The notes under the pieces: model-generated
Databases searched by the model: none
Told to the model about the DNA's origin: nothing
The model's input: only the letters and a program-made list of their open reading frames with translations
DNA from: Dendrophyllia cribrosa
Lineage: Eukaryota > Cnidaria > Anthozoa > Scleractinia > Dendrophylliidae
Reading direction: 5' to 3'
DNA length: 64,000 nt
Assembly (NCBI GenBank): GCA_024195265.1
Contig: JAJLRJ010000009.1
Coordinates: 7,351,997-7,415,996 of the forward strand
Shown: positions 22,294 through 32,770 of the stretch, in pieces
Numbering within the stretch: position 1 is the stretch's first letter
How the letters are laid out: every line of letters begins with the position of its first letter
Translations under genes and position numbers: made by a program

Positions 22294-23554
22294 TTCTATA
22301 TAGCAAAAACAAAAACTAAGCCAAGGGTTTTCTGAAGCAAAAAAAAGTAATTAACTAACCTTGTGCGAAGGATATTTCGGGTATCACTAAAGACAACATT
22401 AATATAAGGTACCAGCAGCATCAAACATGTTAATGTTAATTCTCACATACGGCATTGACTGTTAACGTCAATTCTAGCCAATGGTTTCTCTTCGGACACC
22501 AGGTCTTTAAATAATCATCCTCTCACATTGTTTTCAATAGCCTTTTAAGGTTATCGTTCCTCTTTTAATAAAGTGAATGACGACATTCATCACCCATATG
22601 GTTTCCAAATACCAGAGGGTTGTCCAATACTCTCGACCTGATACGACCCGCAAAAGGCAGTTTTCGATCTGTACGGGTCGACAACTTGTTACGACCCGAA
22701 AAAGAGAACTGTCGATCCGAAAAATGCATCTCATTAGGGACACTTAGAAATTATTCAACATGTTTGCGTGTAGTGGGCCCTGTTGCAAGGTTGTCGACTC
22801 GTACGAGTCGTTCTTTTGATAGCTCTATGATCTGTATTCTCCATTGCATGTGTTTACGGGTTAGTCCATTGTTGACTGATGCATATATGATTCAATTCTA
22901 CTTGTAAGCTTCTTGTAAGCTTAAAGAATTTTGCATTAAAAAAATTATTTAAATGAGGTGTTTTAATATTTTTGAAGTTTATAGGGAAAAGAGGAATAAA
23001 ATAATATTGTCAAGGTTTATTTATTTTTATTATTTCATTTAACACTTCTAGTCTATCTGACCTATCTGCCTGTAGCTACTCCAAGCCATCTTCAAATGCA
23101 GGTCCAGGAAGTCATAGCAGAATGACTATGTAATAAGTTAATCTTCTAGCTGTACCTTCTGACTCAGTTGACTCTTCTCTCCAACAAGAAACATTTTACA
23201 CCTGACTTTAAAATTTCTGTAACTACATCCTAACACTACTGTAGGTTGCAAGGTCAGTTCAATATTTTTCAATATTTCAATTTTTGAAGTGAAGACAGCC
23301 TTTTCTTGCTTGAATAAGGGCAGGCATGCAGTGGGCAAACAATCATTTTCAGTATTGCTGTTAGTTGAGGTTGACACTAATATCTCCTTATGATATTAAC
23401 AGCTGAAATGTATTTCAAAGTTAAGGATGCCATTTTGGCGGTTGTTGTCTTTGAGTTAACCCTCTTCTTGCATTTTTTAAAATCTTTGAAGTTACTGTGA
23501 CCAAAATGATCACAAATTCACAATGTTACGCTAATAACATATCTTTGCTTGCAG
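22291..23554. other. noncoding stretch with a short degenerate direct repeat
   Basis: Near 22634-22720 two imperfect ~43-bp units share TACGACCCG and a TCGATC core. No gene is supported in the remainder. Confidence 0.4.
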
Positions 23555-23748
23555 CTTGCGAGGAAGAACTAATACCGAAGTATGGAGAAGGTGACATGCA
23601 TGTTAGAACATGTGACACATGCAATTATGAGCAAGTTATACATTCAGCTGGAGTTCATGCCTCTTCAGATGGATCAATCAAAGTTTATGCTGAGCCAGAT
23701 GAGTTCTCGTGCCCAAACTGTGAGCAAGAAGATGTAGGTGAAGTGTAG
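23555..23748 (+). CDS. candidate exon with paired CxxC motifs (zinc-ribbon-like)
   Basis: A good acceptor (TTTGCTTGCAG) precedes a frame that reads CDTCNYEQ, then after about 30 residues CPNCEQEDVGEV and a TAG at 23746-23748. The two CxxC pairs suggest a small zinc-binding ribbon. The composition (acidic, Cys pairs, no repeats) is more gene-like than the surroundings. It could be a terminal exon. A GTAAGC just after the stop could be a donor in another frame. The function and the rest of the gene were not found. Confidence 0.4.
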
Positions 23749-24566
23749 GAAGGTAAGCTATCGGATCACTTTGAAAAAAAGCTTAACTCCAGATCATACC
23801 TAAATTTGCATGGTCGTAACTACTTTGAGAATTGAGAATCTAATTATGTTGGTTTTGCTTTCCCTAACTACAGTACTGGTATATGTTATCCTTTATATTT
23901 TGACTGATTTTGCTTTTCCAGGCAAGCAAAAGCAGCATTTTCTTACATTTTAAAGAAAAAATGCTAACCCTTCAAATGTTTGCATTTTCTGAACCAAATT
24001 TGCTTTAGCTAGACAACATTAATTCTCAGTATTGCTACATTACTAATTGCAGCTTTTGACAAGATAGGGAATAGTGAAAACATTGTTAATGGCAAGGACC
24101 TTACTGCTTTGAATTGTAACTTGTAGATGGCGAAGTCATATTAAGTTAAAGGTAAGTGCTAAGAATGTTAAATTGAGTGACACAGACAAGTTATGTTTCA
24201 AATATTACAAAAAGAAACAATGTTCATGATTCAGTTTAAGTTATGTTCCACTTTATTTGGTAAATTCCACCATTTGTAATGTTTTTGTTACAGTTATTTA
24301 TAATACTCAGTACAAGAGAGATTACTTGATTTAGATGGTCATTTTCAATCAAAACATGCATTGTTATTTTCTTAACTTGATCTATGTTTTTACATTAAGC
24401 ATGCAAAAACATGAGCACCATGTTGAAGTTAATGTATGATCAAAACATATTAAAGTAAATTTCAAATAAAACAACTTGAACCCTGTACATTCATCTCCAT
24501 GAAATCACTTGCACAGCTTTTCCAGATCGAAGCTCTAGTTTATTTAGTCTAATTTACTGAAATATC
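23749..24566. other. AT-rich noncoding stretch, nothing recognised
   Basis: No supported exon, RNA or repeat structure. Confidence 0.45.
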
Positions 24567-24717
24567 CATCCTCTGAGACCCGGAGGCAGTTAGTGGGGGC
24601 GAGCGAAAAAAATTGGCAAAGAAAAGTGGGAGAGGTTGACTATTTTCCCCCTCTCCTACTTTGCTTTGCTGATTTTTTCTCTCGCCCCCACTAACTGCCC
24701 CTGGGTCTCCGAGGATG
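24567..24717. mobile_element. palindromic MITE, ~150 bp
   Basis: CATCCTCTGAGACCCGG and GCAGTTAGTGGGGGCGAG at the left mirror CTCGCCCCCACTAACTGCC and GGGTCTCCGAGGATG at the right. The inner GAAAAAAATTGGCAAAG pairs with its near-complement. Confidence 0.85.
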
Positions 24718-24984
24718 TGAAATATCAAGATGTAATCAGTTGTAATGGCTAATAAAAATTACGAGGCATATTTTCGACATGCAGCAAAGAAATTTAAAAG
24801 AAGCCTTAATGGGTCAGTACTACCACATGATTGTCATTCATAGTTAATCACTCAGTAATATCAAAATTGTACACCATGTTTTCTAGTGAATATGAACCTA
24901 CTGTACACCAAACATGAGCACTTATTAAAGTAGCAAAAACACCAAAGACTAAAGATTTGCTAAAGCACTTCAGTAAAAATACCA

Positions 24985-25025
24985 ATATTATTGCTGTCCG
25001 ACGTTTCGATGTTGCTAACATCATT
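24985..25025 (-). repeat. Penelope-like LTR fragment with hammerhead-like hairpin
   Basis: On the minus strand, TTGATAAT is followed by the hairpin GATGTT-AGC-AACATC and GAAACGTCGGAC. This is the layout of the hammerhead core seen in Penelope-like terminal repeats (CTGATGA, stem II, GAAAC), with two changes in the first box. Probably a decayed ribozyme in a fragmentary repeat. Confidence 0.45.
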
Positions 25026-25234
25026 ATCAAGTGAAGAGTTATACAAGGTGAAAAATGAATAAAAATTATTGAAAAATAATTGACATTTTTGGAGTCTTTT
25101 AGTTATGTAAATAAGTTAGCACAGATTGAGTATGATTTACTGTCCTATTTTCAAAACTAAAAGACTCCAAAAATATCAATTATTTTTCACTAATTTATCT
25201 TCATTTTTTTACCATGTGTAACTCTTCACTTGAT
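25026..25234. repeat. foldback repeat, ~210 bp
   Basis: ATCAAGTGAAGAGTTATAC and TTTTTGGAGTCTTTTAGTT are mirrored by AACTAAAAGACTCCAAAAA and GTGTAACTCTTCACTTGAT around a ~60-bp loop. It continues from the Penelope-like fragment on its left and may be part of the same insertion. Confidence 0.75.
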
Positions 25235-25816
25235 ATTCAATCTAATAATTATCCCATGTTCCACGATCCAAATTCCACAAAAATTAATATGCCTCACATA
25301 AGTGCCAGTACTCATACACTGTAGTAGTGATTGCAATGACTACTTTGAATTATGATTTAAAAAAACATTCAGATGTTGTAATAAACAGTTGCAACATATG
25401 TCATCTTATTGTCAGAATTTGCTAACAGCCCATGTAGGGTATTGCAAATTTGCGTTGAGCTTTGTCACACCTTATATTCGGGATTAACTTGTTGCATGTT
25501 TCAAGTAATTTGTATAACATTGCACCCACTCTTTCCCTGTGTAGGAAGGAGTACACATATTTTAGTTGAGTTGTTACTTGCTTTGATATCTATGGTTCGT
25601 TTGAAGAACACTTTGAAACAGTGATGAACAATAAATAAAGAAATGACATAATGCAAGCATGACATGATTTGCAGTGGTATTGTAGAGATAGCAGTCCTCC
25701 TGACCTTTTACATGCCTTGTCTAATATGCAACTTTAAGTACAAAATAAGTTAGTTAAGCTCAAAGTCACTCACCGACAAGTAGATGAGCTCAAAACTACT
25801 GAAATTTTATTAAGAC
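25235..25816. other. noncoding stretch, nothing recognised
   Basis: No supported feature on either strand. Confidence 0.45.
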
Positions 25817-26089
25817 TTAAAGTAGTCTGACAATGCTCCTCGGATATCTGTTGCATCCCTCATGGCAGTCATCATCAGCAAACACAACTGGGTCTTCAAC
25901 AACTTCACTGTCTATTTGCCATAGAGGAAGGAATTCGTTGTTTTAAATTTGGCATATATTATGCAAGATACACGAGGCTGTTACCACAATGACAAGAGAA
26001 GATACCTCCATGTCCACCCTATTGGAAAATCGGATGAACCTGCCTTTCCACTTCCCAAAAGTATTTTCAACAGTCATCCTGGCACGACT
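25817..26089 (-). pseudogene. Harbinger (PIF/HARBI1-like) transposase C-terminal fragment
   Basis: The minus-strand frame reads SRARMTVENTFGKWKGRF, then VIVVTASCILHNICQ, the signature C-terminal end of PIF/Harbinger DDE transposases (RMxVENxFG...LHNIC). A TAA interrupts it just after CQI, but the same frame continues acidic and open (NNEFLPLW...VVFADDD) to a stop at 25817-25819. The N-terminal side is cut at a TTAA by the element at 26089-26828. The expected preceding residues reappear beyond that element. Confidence 0.75.
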
Positions 26090-26681
26090 TAAAGGGAGGG
26101 TTTCACGGTTCGGCGCATGTGCAAGCTATGACGTAAGCCATTTAATTTCATTGTTTAGACCAATCGGAAGCGAGTAGATAACTCTGGCGGGAAATTTGCC
26201 CGTGAAAATGTCGCGGTCAGTCAGCTGATTGAATAGATGATTATACATACCCATGTGCGCCAAGAAAACCACCGGAGCGTAGAATAAATCCCTCGGGTCA
26301 AAGGTTTTATTCAGTGTTGACTTTGCTAGTGTAATGCGTTGAAACTTTCTGTGAATTTTGGTCATCCTTCGCTTTTTTGGGCTAATTATAGATTAATTAG
26401 GACTAATTAGGAGACAGGTCATTCCAGGTCGCAGCTCCGGCACTTTGGAATGTATTACCGCGTGAGATTCGTTCTATTACAGATCTAGGGATTTTTAAGT
26501 GCCACCTGAAAACGCACCTCTTTAAGGAAGCTTTTTATTAATTTTTATCTTGTATATTCAATTTTACCATAGTATATTTTTAATAATTATTATTGAGATA
26601 TTCTGTATATAATTATTATAGATAGAAATCATGTAATGCGCACTTGATCATTTCATGGAAAGCGCGCAATATAAGAATTAA

Positions 26682-26716
<35 letters not shown>

Positions 26717-26828
26717 TGTGATTATTGAAGTAAATGTGAGTGTTTTTTTAACCGATAAAATTGGTAAGAAAGCGAATAAAGCATTTTAATCTGTGCACAT
26801 GCGCCGAACCGTGAAACCATCCCTTTAA
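26089..26828. mobile_element. nonautonomous DNA element with TIRs and TTAA target site
   Basis: The ends TTAAAGGGAGGGTTTCACGG and CCGTGAAACCATCCCTTTAA are inverted over about 35 bp. TTAA is present at both extremes. A second, incomplete copy (left ~320 bp) lies at 26967-27290. The right part of this copy contains a LINE tail that the second copy lacks. There is no transposase frame. Confidence 0.85.
26419..26712 (+). mobile_element. 5'-truncated LINE: RT C-terminus, 3'UTR and (ATT)n tail
   Basis: A 41-codon frame (26419-26541) reads FQVAAPALWNVLPREIRSI then FKCHLKTHLFKEAFY and a TAA. This is the well-known C-terminal end of CR1/L2-group LINE ORF2 proteins. It is followed by about 140 bp of 3'UTR and an (ATT)n array at 26681-26711. 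The rest of the LINE is missing, as usual for 5'-truncated insertions. Confidence 0.85.
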
Positions 26829-26862
26829 TTGATAATTGAATTTCTTTTTTATTCTTATTATA
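26829..26862 (-). pseudogene. Harbinger transposase fragment upstream of the TTAA insertion
   Basis: Read on the minus strand and continued across a single TTAA into 26089, these codons give FNYQLSRARMTVEN, matching the conserved Harbinger motif. The 26089-26828 element therefore inserted into an existing transposase copy. Further upstream the frame dissolves into AT-rich sequence. Confidence 0.6.
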
Positions 26863-26966
26863 AAAATAAAAATAACGGCAGACCCACTGTTGAAGTCCAG
26901 CAATACGCGTCCAAGAAAGGATAGGAAAATTGTTCACGGAGTAAATCTAAGGAAATTAAAAGCACT

Positions 26967-27290
26967 AAGGAGGGTTTCACGGTTCGGCGCTTGTGCAAGC
27001 TATGACGTAACCCATTTAATTTCATTGTTTAGACCAATCGGAAGCAAGTAGATAACTCTGGCGGGATATTAATTTTTTTCCCGTGAAAATGTCGCGGTCA
27101 GTCAGCTGATTGAATAGATAATTATACATACCCATGTGCGCCATGAAAACCACCAGAGCGTAGAATAAATCCTTCGGGTCGAAGGTTTTATTCAGTTTTG
27201 ACTTCGTCAGTGTAATCCGTGGAAATTTTCTGTGAATTTTGGTCATCCTTCGCTTTATTTGGACTAATTATAGTATGTGATCATTGAAGT
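26967..27290. mobile_element. second, truncated copy of the TTAA-bounded element
   Basis: GGGTTTCACGGTTCGGCGC through ATTGAAGTAAATGT matches the left part of 26089-26828 at about 90 percent identity. At the position where copy 1 carries the LINE, this copy runs straight from CTAATTATAG to TGATCATTGAAG, so it is the empty-site counterpart. Its right terminus is missing. Confidence 0.85.
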
Positions 27291-27317
27291 AAATGTTACG
27301 GTGGCCTGGAAGGGACA

Positions 27318-27445
27318 TCGACTTCTTTTTTCTATTCGCGACTTCTTTTTTCATCCGCGACTTCTTTTTCCATCCGCGACTTCTTTTTTCAATCGGCGCG
27401 ACTTCTTTTTTCAATTCGCGACTTCTTTTATTTTAAACGCGACTT
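27318..27445 (+). repeat. ~21-bp tandem repeat (CGCGACTTCTTTTTTC)
   Basis: Six imperfect units of CGCGACTTCTTTTTTCaatc type occur about 90 bp upstream of a candidate first coding exon. Confidence 0.85.
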
Positions 27446-27530
27446 TTTCAATATAATTTTCGAGATTTCTTTTTTTGTGCGTGTCTTGAGACTGCGGGCT
27501 CACGTAACACAGCACATCAGAGCTAGCAAT

Positions 27531-27617
27531 ATGGCGATGGCGAGCGATGGCGTGACCGAGAGGAGAAGACAGGAGGAAAGCGAAACGGAGGAGAAAGAAC
27601 AGGAAGCGATCAGACAG
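27531..27617 (+). CDS. candidate first coding exon, unknown protein
   Basis: An ATG in a good context (CAATATGG) opens 29 codons beginning MAMASDGVTERRRQEES and ending EQEAIRQ. A canonical CAG/GTAAGA donor follows at 27618. The G-rich, highly charged content stands out from the AT-rich surroundings, and the length of 87 nt gives a phase 0 exit. No downstream exon could be assigned; the assembly gap at 29295 may hide some. The charged N-terminus gives no functional clue. Confidence 0.5.
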
Positions 27618-27921
27618 GTAAGATGCGAAATCGATCATTTTTAGTGTCATTTCACAGGAAGATATCCAATTCCAAAGACCTCGTGTCCCATGTAGTTACG
27701 AACATTATGCTTAGCGAGCTCGAGACTGTCAGGCGTTCCGAGTGATCTCCTGGACTCTCCTGTATAACAGTCTGATCTATTTTCTCAGATAATCGCTGAA
27801 CTCGAGAAATAGAGAGATTGTAACCAGGAGCTTCTCTCGATAAATCAACCATGAAATCATAATACGAATGCTTCGTTGTATACGATTCTTCAATCCATTG
27901 ACCGAGCATTTAGTATATAAA

Positions 27922-28085
27922 CACAGGCGGCCCAAGCTCACTATTAGATAACGGGAAGTGACCCTTGCTTTATGAGCGGTATTGTGTTACAAAGATTAGA
28001 TTTATAAAGGTTTGTATGGGAACGCAACGTTTTTGCGTTTTGCGACGCGTCCCGGTTATCTAATAGTGAGCTTGGGCCGCCTGTG
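27922..28085. mobile_element. MITE with ATATAAA target-site duplication
   Basis: The ends CACAGGCGGCCCAAGCTCAC and its complement extend about 35 bp inward. ATATAAA directly flanks both sides (27915-27921, 28086-28092). The 7- to 8-bp duplication is of hAT-like size. Confidence 0.85.
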
Positions 28086-28092
28086 ATATAAA

Positions 28093-28575
28093 GCGCATTG
28101 TTTTGATTATTTAATTCTGTTGTGTCGTTAGAATTTTGGTAATACATTAACAAAAGAGCTCTGTGCAGTGTTCAACCTGATGTTTACTAAAACTGATTTA
28201 ATGACAAACACTGGCACTATAAAATGTTTTTCTTGCATATTGCACATGCACAAACAAATGGAATTGTTGGAATGTTGGACTGGACTTCGAAAACAGTTTC
28301 CTATTTTCCCAAGAAATGGAAAATGTAGGTGGCGGAAAGGCATCAAAGTTGTCATCTCCTTGTTAACAGCCATTAAATAAGCTCACAAATTTTGTGAGCT
28401 TAGTTATAGTCATGCAGTTTGCAGTGGTTGGTGTGACACTGCACAGAACTTTTCACACTTCATTAATTTATGTAACCTTTGGAAACAAACATTTTGTTAA
28501 TGTAGGCAGACTATTTTAATGAAGCATTTGCTTGAAGAGTTTATGGAGAGATTTCTGTATATATGCAGTATAAAT
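28093..28575. other. noncoding stretch with an unassigned frame
   Basis: A 70-codon plus-strand frame at 28168-28380 has a few Cys and His residues but no recognisable domain and no clear acceptor. It is not called as a gene. Confidence 0.4.
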
Positions 28576-28743
28576 TACAGTTGGACCTTTCTATCTTGAA
28601 CTCCCTGCTATCTGGAACTCAAACCCATTAACCCCTTCTCCGAGTTCTTACAGTCATTCACTATGAGCTTAATCTTGAACTCCCATCTATCCCAAACTGT
28701 TTTTTTTTTTGTTTTTCATTCTAGGTAGTGGGTTTCCACTGTA
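28576..28743. mobile_element. possible pogo-like MITE
   Basis: ACAGTTGGACC at the left and GGGTTTCCACTGTA at the right resemble the inverted ends of the element at 9855-10045. The interior repeats ATCTTGAACTCCC. The ends are diverged. Confidence 0.4.
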
Positions 28744-29294
28744 GTTTTTATGTAGAAGCACTTGGTTTGTTTTGGAATACCCGTTATACATCTCCATTGC
28801 TTAGCATAATGGACAAATTCGTTTTCTTGAACTGCTGAAATATTTTACATTGCATTTAATGATTATACAAAATTGCCAGACTGATTAAACCCCTATTGGC
28901 AGTGAGGCCTGCGACCAATAATTTATGCTAGTTAACACTGTATATGTCTGAATAATCTTTGATTTTTTTTGGTCTTGAGTTAAAAAGGCATCATTATCCT
29001 TAACAGGTAACAGATTTTCTAAGGAGCAGAGGAATTTTTGAGAGAACCATAAGAATATTTGATACAGAAAAGGTTTGTTCCATGAAAGAGCTAAAACATC
29101 AAATGTTTCTTACTTTATTACTCAGTGCTGAAGATTAGGAACAATCTATGTGATAGGCACTTAGGGAGGAAATTTGGAGGGGAGGTGATGAGTACAAAGT
29201 GCAAAGCATGATCATGTATAAGGGGAGTAGAGAGAATGCTACTAGACAATTATACCAGATATCATGAACAACAACATTTATTTGTACCAAAAAG
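28744..29294. other. AT-rich noncoding stretch before the gap
   Basis: Nothing recognised. Confidence 0.45.
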
Positions 29295-29794
29295 NNNNNN
29301 NNNNNNNNNNNNNNNNNNNNNNNNNNNNNNNNNNNNNNNNNNNNNNNNNNNNNNNNNNNNNNNNNNNNNNNNNNNNNNNNNNNNNNNNNNNNNNNNNNNN
29401 NNNNNNNNNNNNNNNNNNNNNNNNNNNNNNNNNNNNNNNNNNNNNNNNNNNNNNNNNNNNNNNNNNNNNNNNNNNNNNNNNNNNNNNNNNNNNNNNNNNN
29501 NNNNNNNNNNNNNNNNNNNNNNNNNNNNNNNNNNNNNNNNNNNNNNNNNNNNNNNNNNNNNNNNNNNNNNNNNNNNNNNNNNNNNNNNNNNNNNNNNNNN
29601 NNNNNNNNNNNNNNNNNNNNNNNNNNNNNNNNNNNNNNNNNNNNNNNNNNNNNNNNNNNNNNNNNNNNNNNNNNNNNNNNNNNNNNNNNNNNNNNNNNNN
29701 NNNNNNNNNNNNNNNNNNNNNNNNNNNNNNNNNNNNNNNNNNNNNNNNNNNNNNNNNNNNNNNNNNNNNNNNNNNNNNNNNNNNNNNNNNNNNN
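29295..29794. other. assembly gap, 500 N
   Basis: Exactly 500 unknown bases, so the true length is probably unknown. Open frames spanning it are meaningless. Confidence 1.
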
Positions 29795-32770
29795 AAACAT
29801 ACAGAAAAAAGATTCTCAATATCCAGGAGTGCTCATTATATTGCCTTTTTTTATGTTCCTTGCATCTCTGAATTTTATTTTGGTTTTGCAAATGAGAAAA
29901 GTACAATTTCAATATTAAGCTTTCAAATACCCCTAGAGGGGGATATTTGCACCCATCCTATCTAATACATTGTAGTTAGCATGGGCATCCCCTCTTTTTT
30001 CCCCATTTTTTTCAGTTTACATATATTGAATCACACGTAAGACAAGTTTGCCAAACTCTGAGTGCAGGTTCTTTTTCAGTGGAATGACCTTCAAGATGAT
30101 GTCTACTTCAATGCTTTTTATGAAGGGATGGACAGCTCTCCTGCATAGCGTCTCTTCTCACTGAACAGTCTTGAACAGTGAACTTTAAGAAAGTTCATTT
30201 TCTTTTGTGCCATTGCCAAAATTTCCTTTTGTTATTAGTATTTGTCATTTATTTGCTTGGTTCTGTTTTTTTTTTTTGTCATTTTTTTCATTCAAAAGAA
30301 GGGAGACGTAACAATTATTGTCACAAATGTCATGCATGTCTCTGGCGTTCGGTCGGGGGGGAGAGGGCATACAGTGTATGTCCCCGGACCCGCCACTTCT
30401 ACTTTGAATCTTGTGAAAACGCTGATGTATCACCTCACATGATGCTTTCAACATGGGAAATAGCTTGAATGACCACTTAATAGAGGTTGACTGCTTAATA
30501 ATTTATGTAGGTGTTCTAAAAATTAATCTACTGTAGTAGAATGTACAGTAAAATGGTAAAAATTGAACTAGAATGCAAAACTTATCATGATTATGATCAA
30601 AAGATTGTTAACAACAACAGAAATGCAAAATTGAAAAATTGTATGTTCATTAGGAAGTTTATGCATTGCTATCAGATTTTATAATGTTGTTCATAAGGCA
30701 AGCATCTTTGTTGTTCACATCATGCAGTTTTGCCATCACATTCCACATGAAACAAACAAATCAGTTATGGTTGTCTGTGATTTTAGGTCCCCACTTAATT
30801 TCATGAAGCAAGTCACTCACTTTGCTTAGCACCAATGAAAGTTCTTTGCGGCCATTAAACTAGGTAACCATTTAACGGGGTGAAATTCAATAAAATTGGA
30901 AAAAAATTGTCCCACACTCGCGACATGATGAACGTAGCATCTTTCTCAATTAATTAACTTTTACCATCTTTCTTTATTTGTGTTACAAACTTAAGAAAGT
31001 GTGTTTTTTTTGTAATAATTATAGGTAAAAAATCCTGTCACATAAAATAAATTAATTTTGGATAACAAACTTACGGTATCATCATTATAATAATTTAGCT
31101 AAGAATTTCATATATTGAAAGTGATTGCTGGTGATGTGAACTTCCAAGTCCTTACTTATTTTAAATACAGATATTAGTGTCTAATTTATCTGAAATAAAA
31201 TCGACAGGCTTTACATACAAACATTCACTGTACATGCACACACAACTTTGTTTATACAGTGTACATGGACACAAAGTAAAAAGGTGAAGACTTTGGAATG
31301 TTTGGATGGCTTTATAAAGCTAAGAGTACTGATGATTGTCAACCACTCACTCCACTTTGGAAAACTTTTTGAGGAATCCACATCACAATAAACAAAGCAC
31401 ATGGGGGATTATTGTAAGTGAATATTCTACCTTTCTGTCTTCAAACTAGACTGCTTCCAGGCATCTTTCAAAGTCAACAACTCTATGTTCAGAGTCTTCC
31501 CTCTTCCAGTGGATCTCTCCACTTGCCAGATTGAAGACAAAACTACACCACAAAACATGACATTGCCAGAAATCAGGGACATTGGAGCAGCGAATTTTTG
31601 TGCGTCTTACACTGCGATGCCGCTTCATTGGTATACACTGTTGTTCTGCCATACGGGCTCAAATTCGTTCAGTGCGACAAAAATGGTTGTGTTAAATAAA
31701 GTGTATTCAGGCCCATATAGAAACCACTGACCGAAATAATTCGCTCGCAGTTGAAAACTACAAGACTTTAGCTTTTGAATGAGGGGATTTGCAGCAAATA
31801 TGGAGCATTCTGTGCCCAAATATTGCAGTTCGAAGACAGCGAACTTCAAGACTTTAGCGTGGACTGTTGGTGGAAATGATTTTTACAGCTCTGAATGATT
31901 TTTGAAAGCAAAAAGCAGGGCGAAGGAACCATCGTAGAAAGTGAGAATGCGATGATCATCAGTTCAGTCAGTGCTTCTTCTCAGACGATTGCGGCAAGTT
32001 GGCTACCCCCATCGCTTTACAAACTACATGTATGGTGCATCGAAATCCCGTTTTGAGTGAAAATCAGCATTAATGGCTTCTAAAATAGAGAGCATTGTAT
32101 GAGCGAAGCTTTGGAAATATGTTTTGTTGAAAAGCAGGGCCAGAAACAATTGTTGGGAAAATCAAGCTTACCAAAACACTTGAAAAGATGTTCATAAATT
32201 TACCCGGAATGCGGCAAATATTCCAGGTAAGCTACAAGCCAGCCAATTTGATTTTGTTTTATTTCTGCCATACAAAGCCTTCTAGTGTTTGGCGGCCATA
32301 TTGCCACTGATACTCGCGCACGCGCGGTGAACATGGCCGCTATTTCTGGCGATGATAAAATATGGAATAAGCACACACTTTCTCACAACCAGCCATACTT
32401 GGTTATAGCCAAAATAGTTTACACAATACACTCAAAACACATTTGAACTGCCCACCAAGGGCACTGTTTTGTTTTCAATTGTTTAAAAGTGATTGTTTCC
32501 TTTTCAACTTTGGCATCAAAATGGTTAAAATTGTTTAGAAAAGACCTCTCGTGACATACCTGGACAGGGTCATGTAGGCAACTTCAGGTTTGTTATTGAC
32601 TAGAGATGTCCAATCCAACTCCATCCAATGCCATGAACAACTCCATACCATATTTACAACTTTGTAATCACAACACTAGAAAAGTAACAATAGGTTTATA
32701 ACTATTTTTTTTTTAAAGAGTCTGTTTCAATTGCTGTACACTTTTGTGTGCCTTACATGTACAGTGTACC
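29795..32770. other. AT-rich noncoding stretch with scattered repeat scraps
   Basis: A GACCACTTAATAGAGGTTGACTG scrap near 30470 belongs to the pogo-like family. A minus-strand 68-codon frame at 31446-31652 is unassigned. A small GC-richer patch near 32290-32350 contains GCGGCCATATTG and could be a promoter, but nothing downstream supports this. Confidence 0.4.

Noticed and set aside
29135..29965. Several frames of over 200 codons spanning 29135-29965
   Set aside because: Nearly all codons are unknown bases of the 500-N gap.
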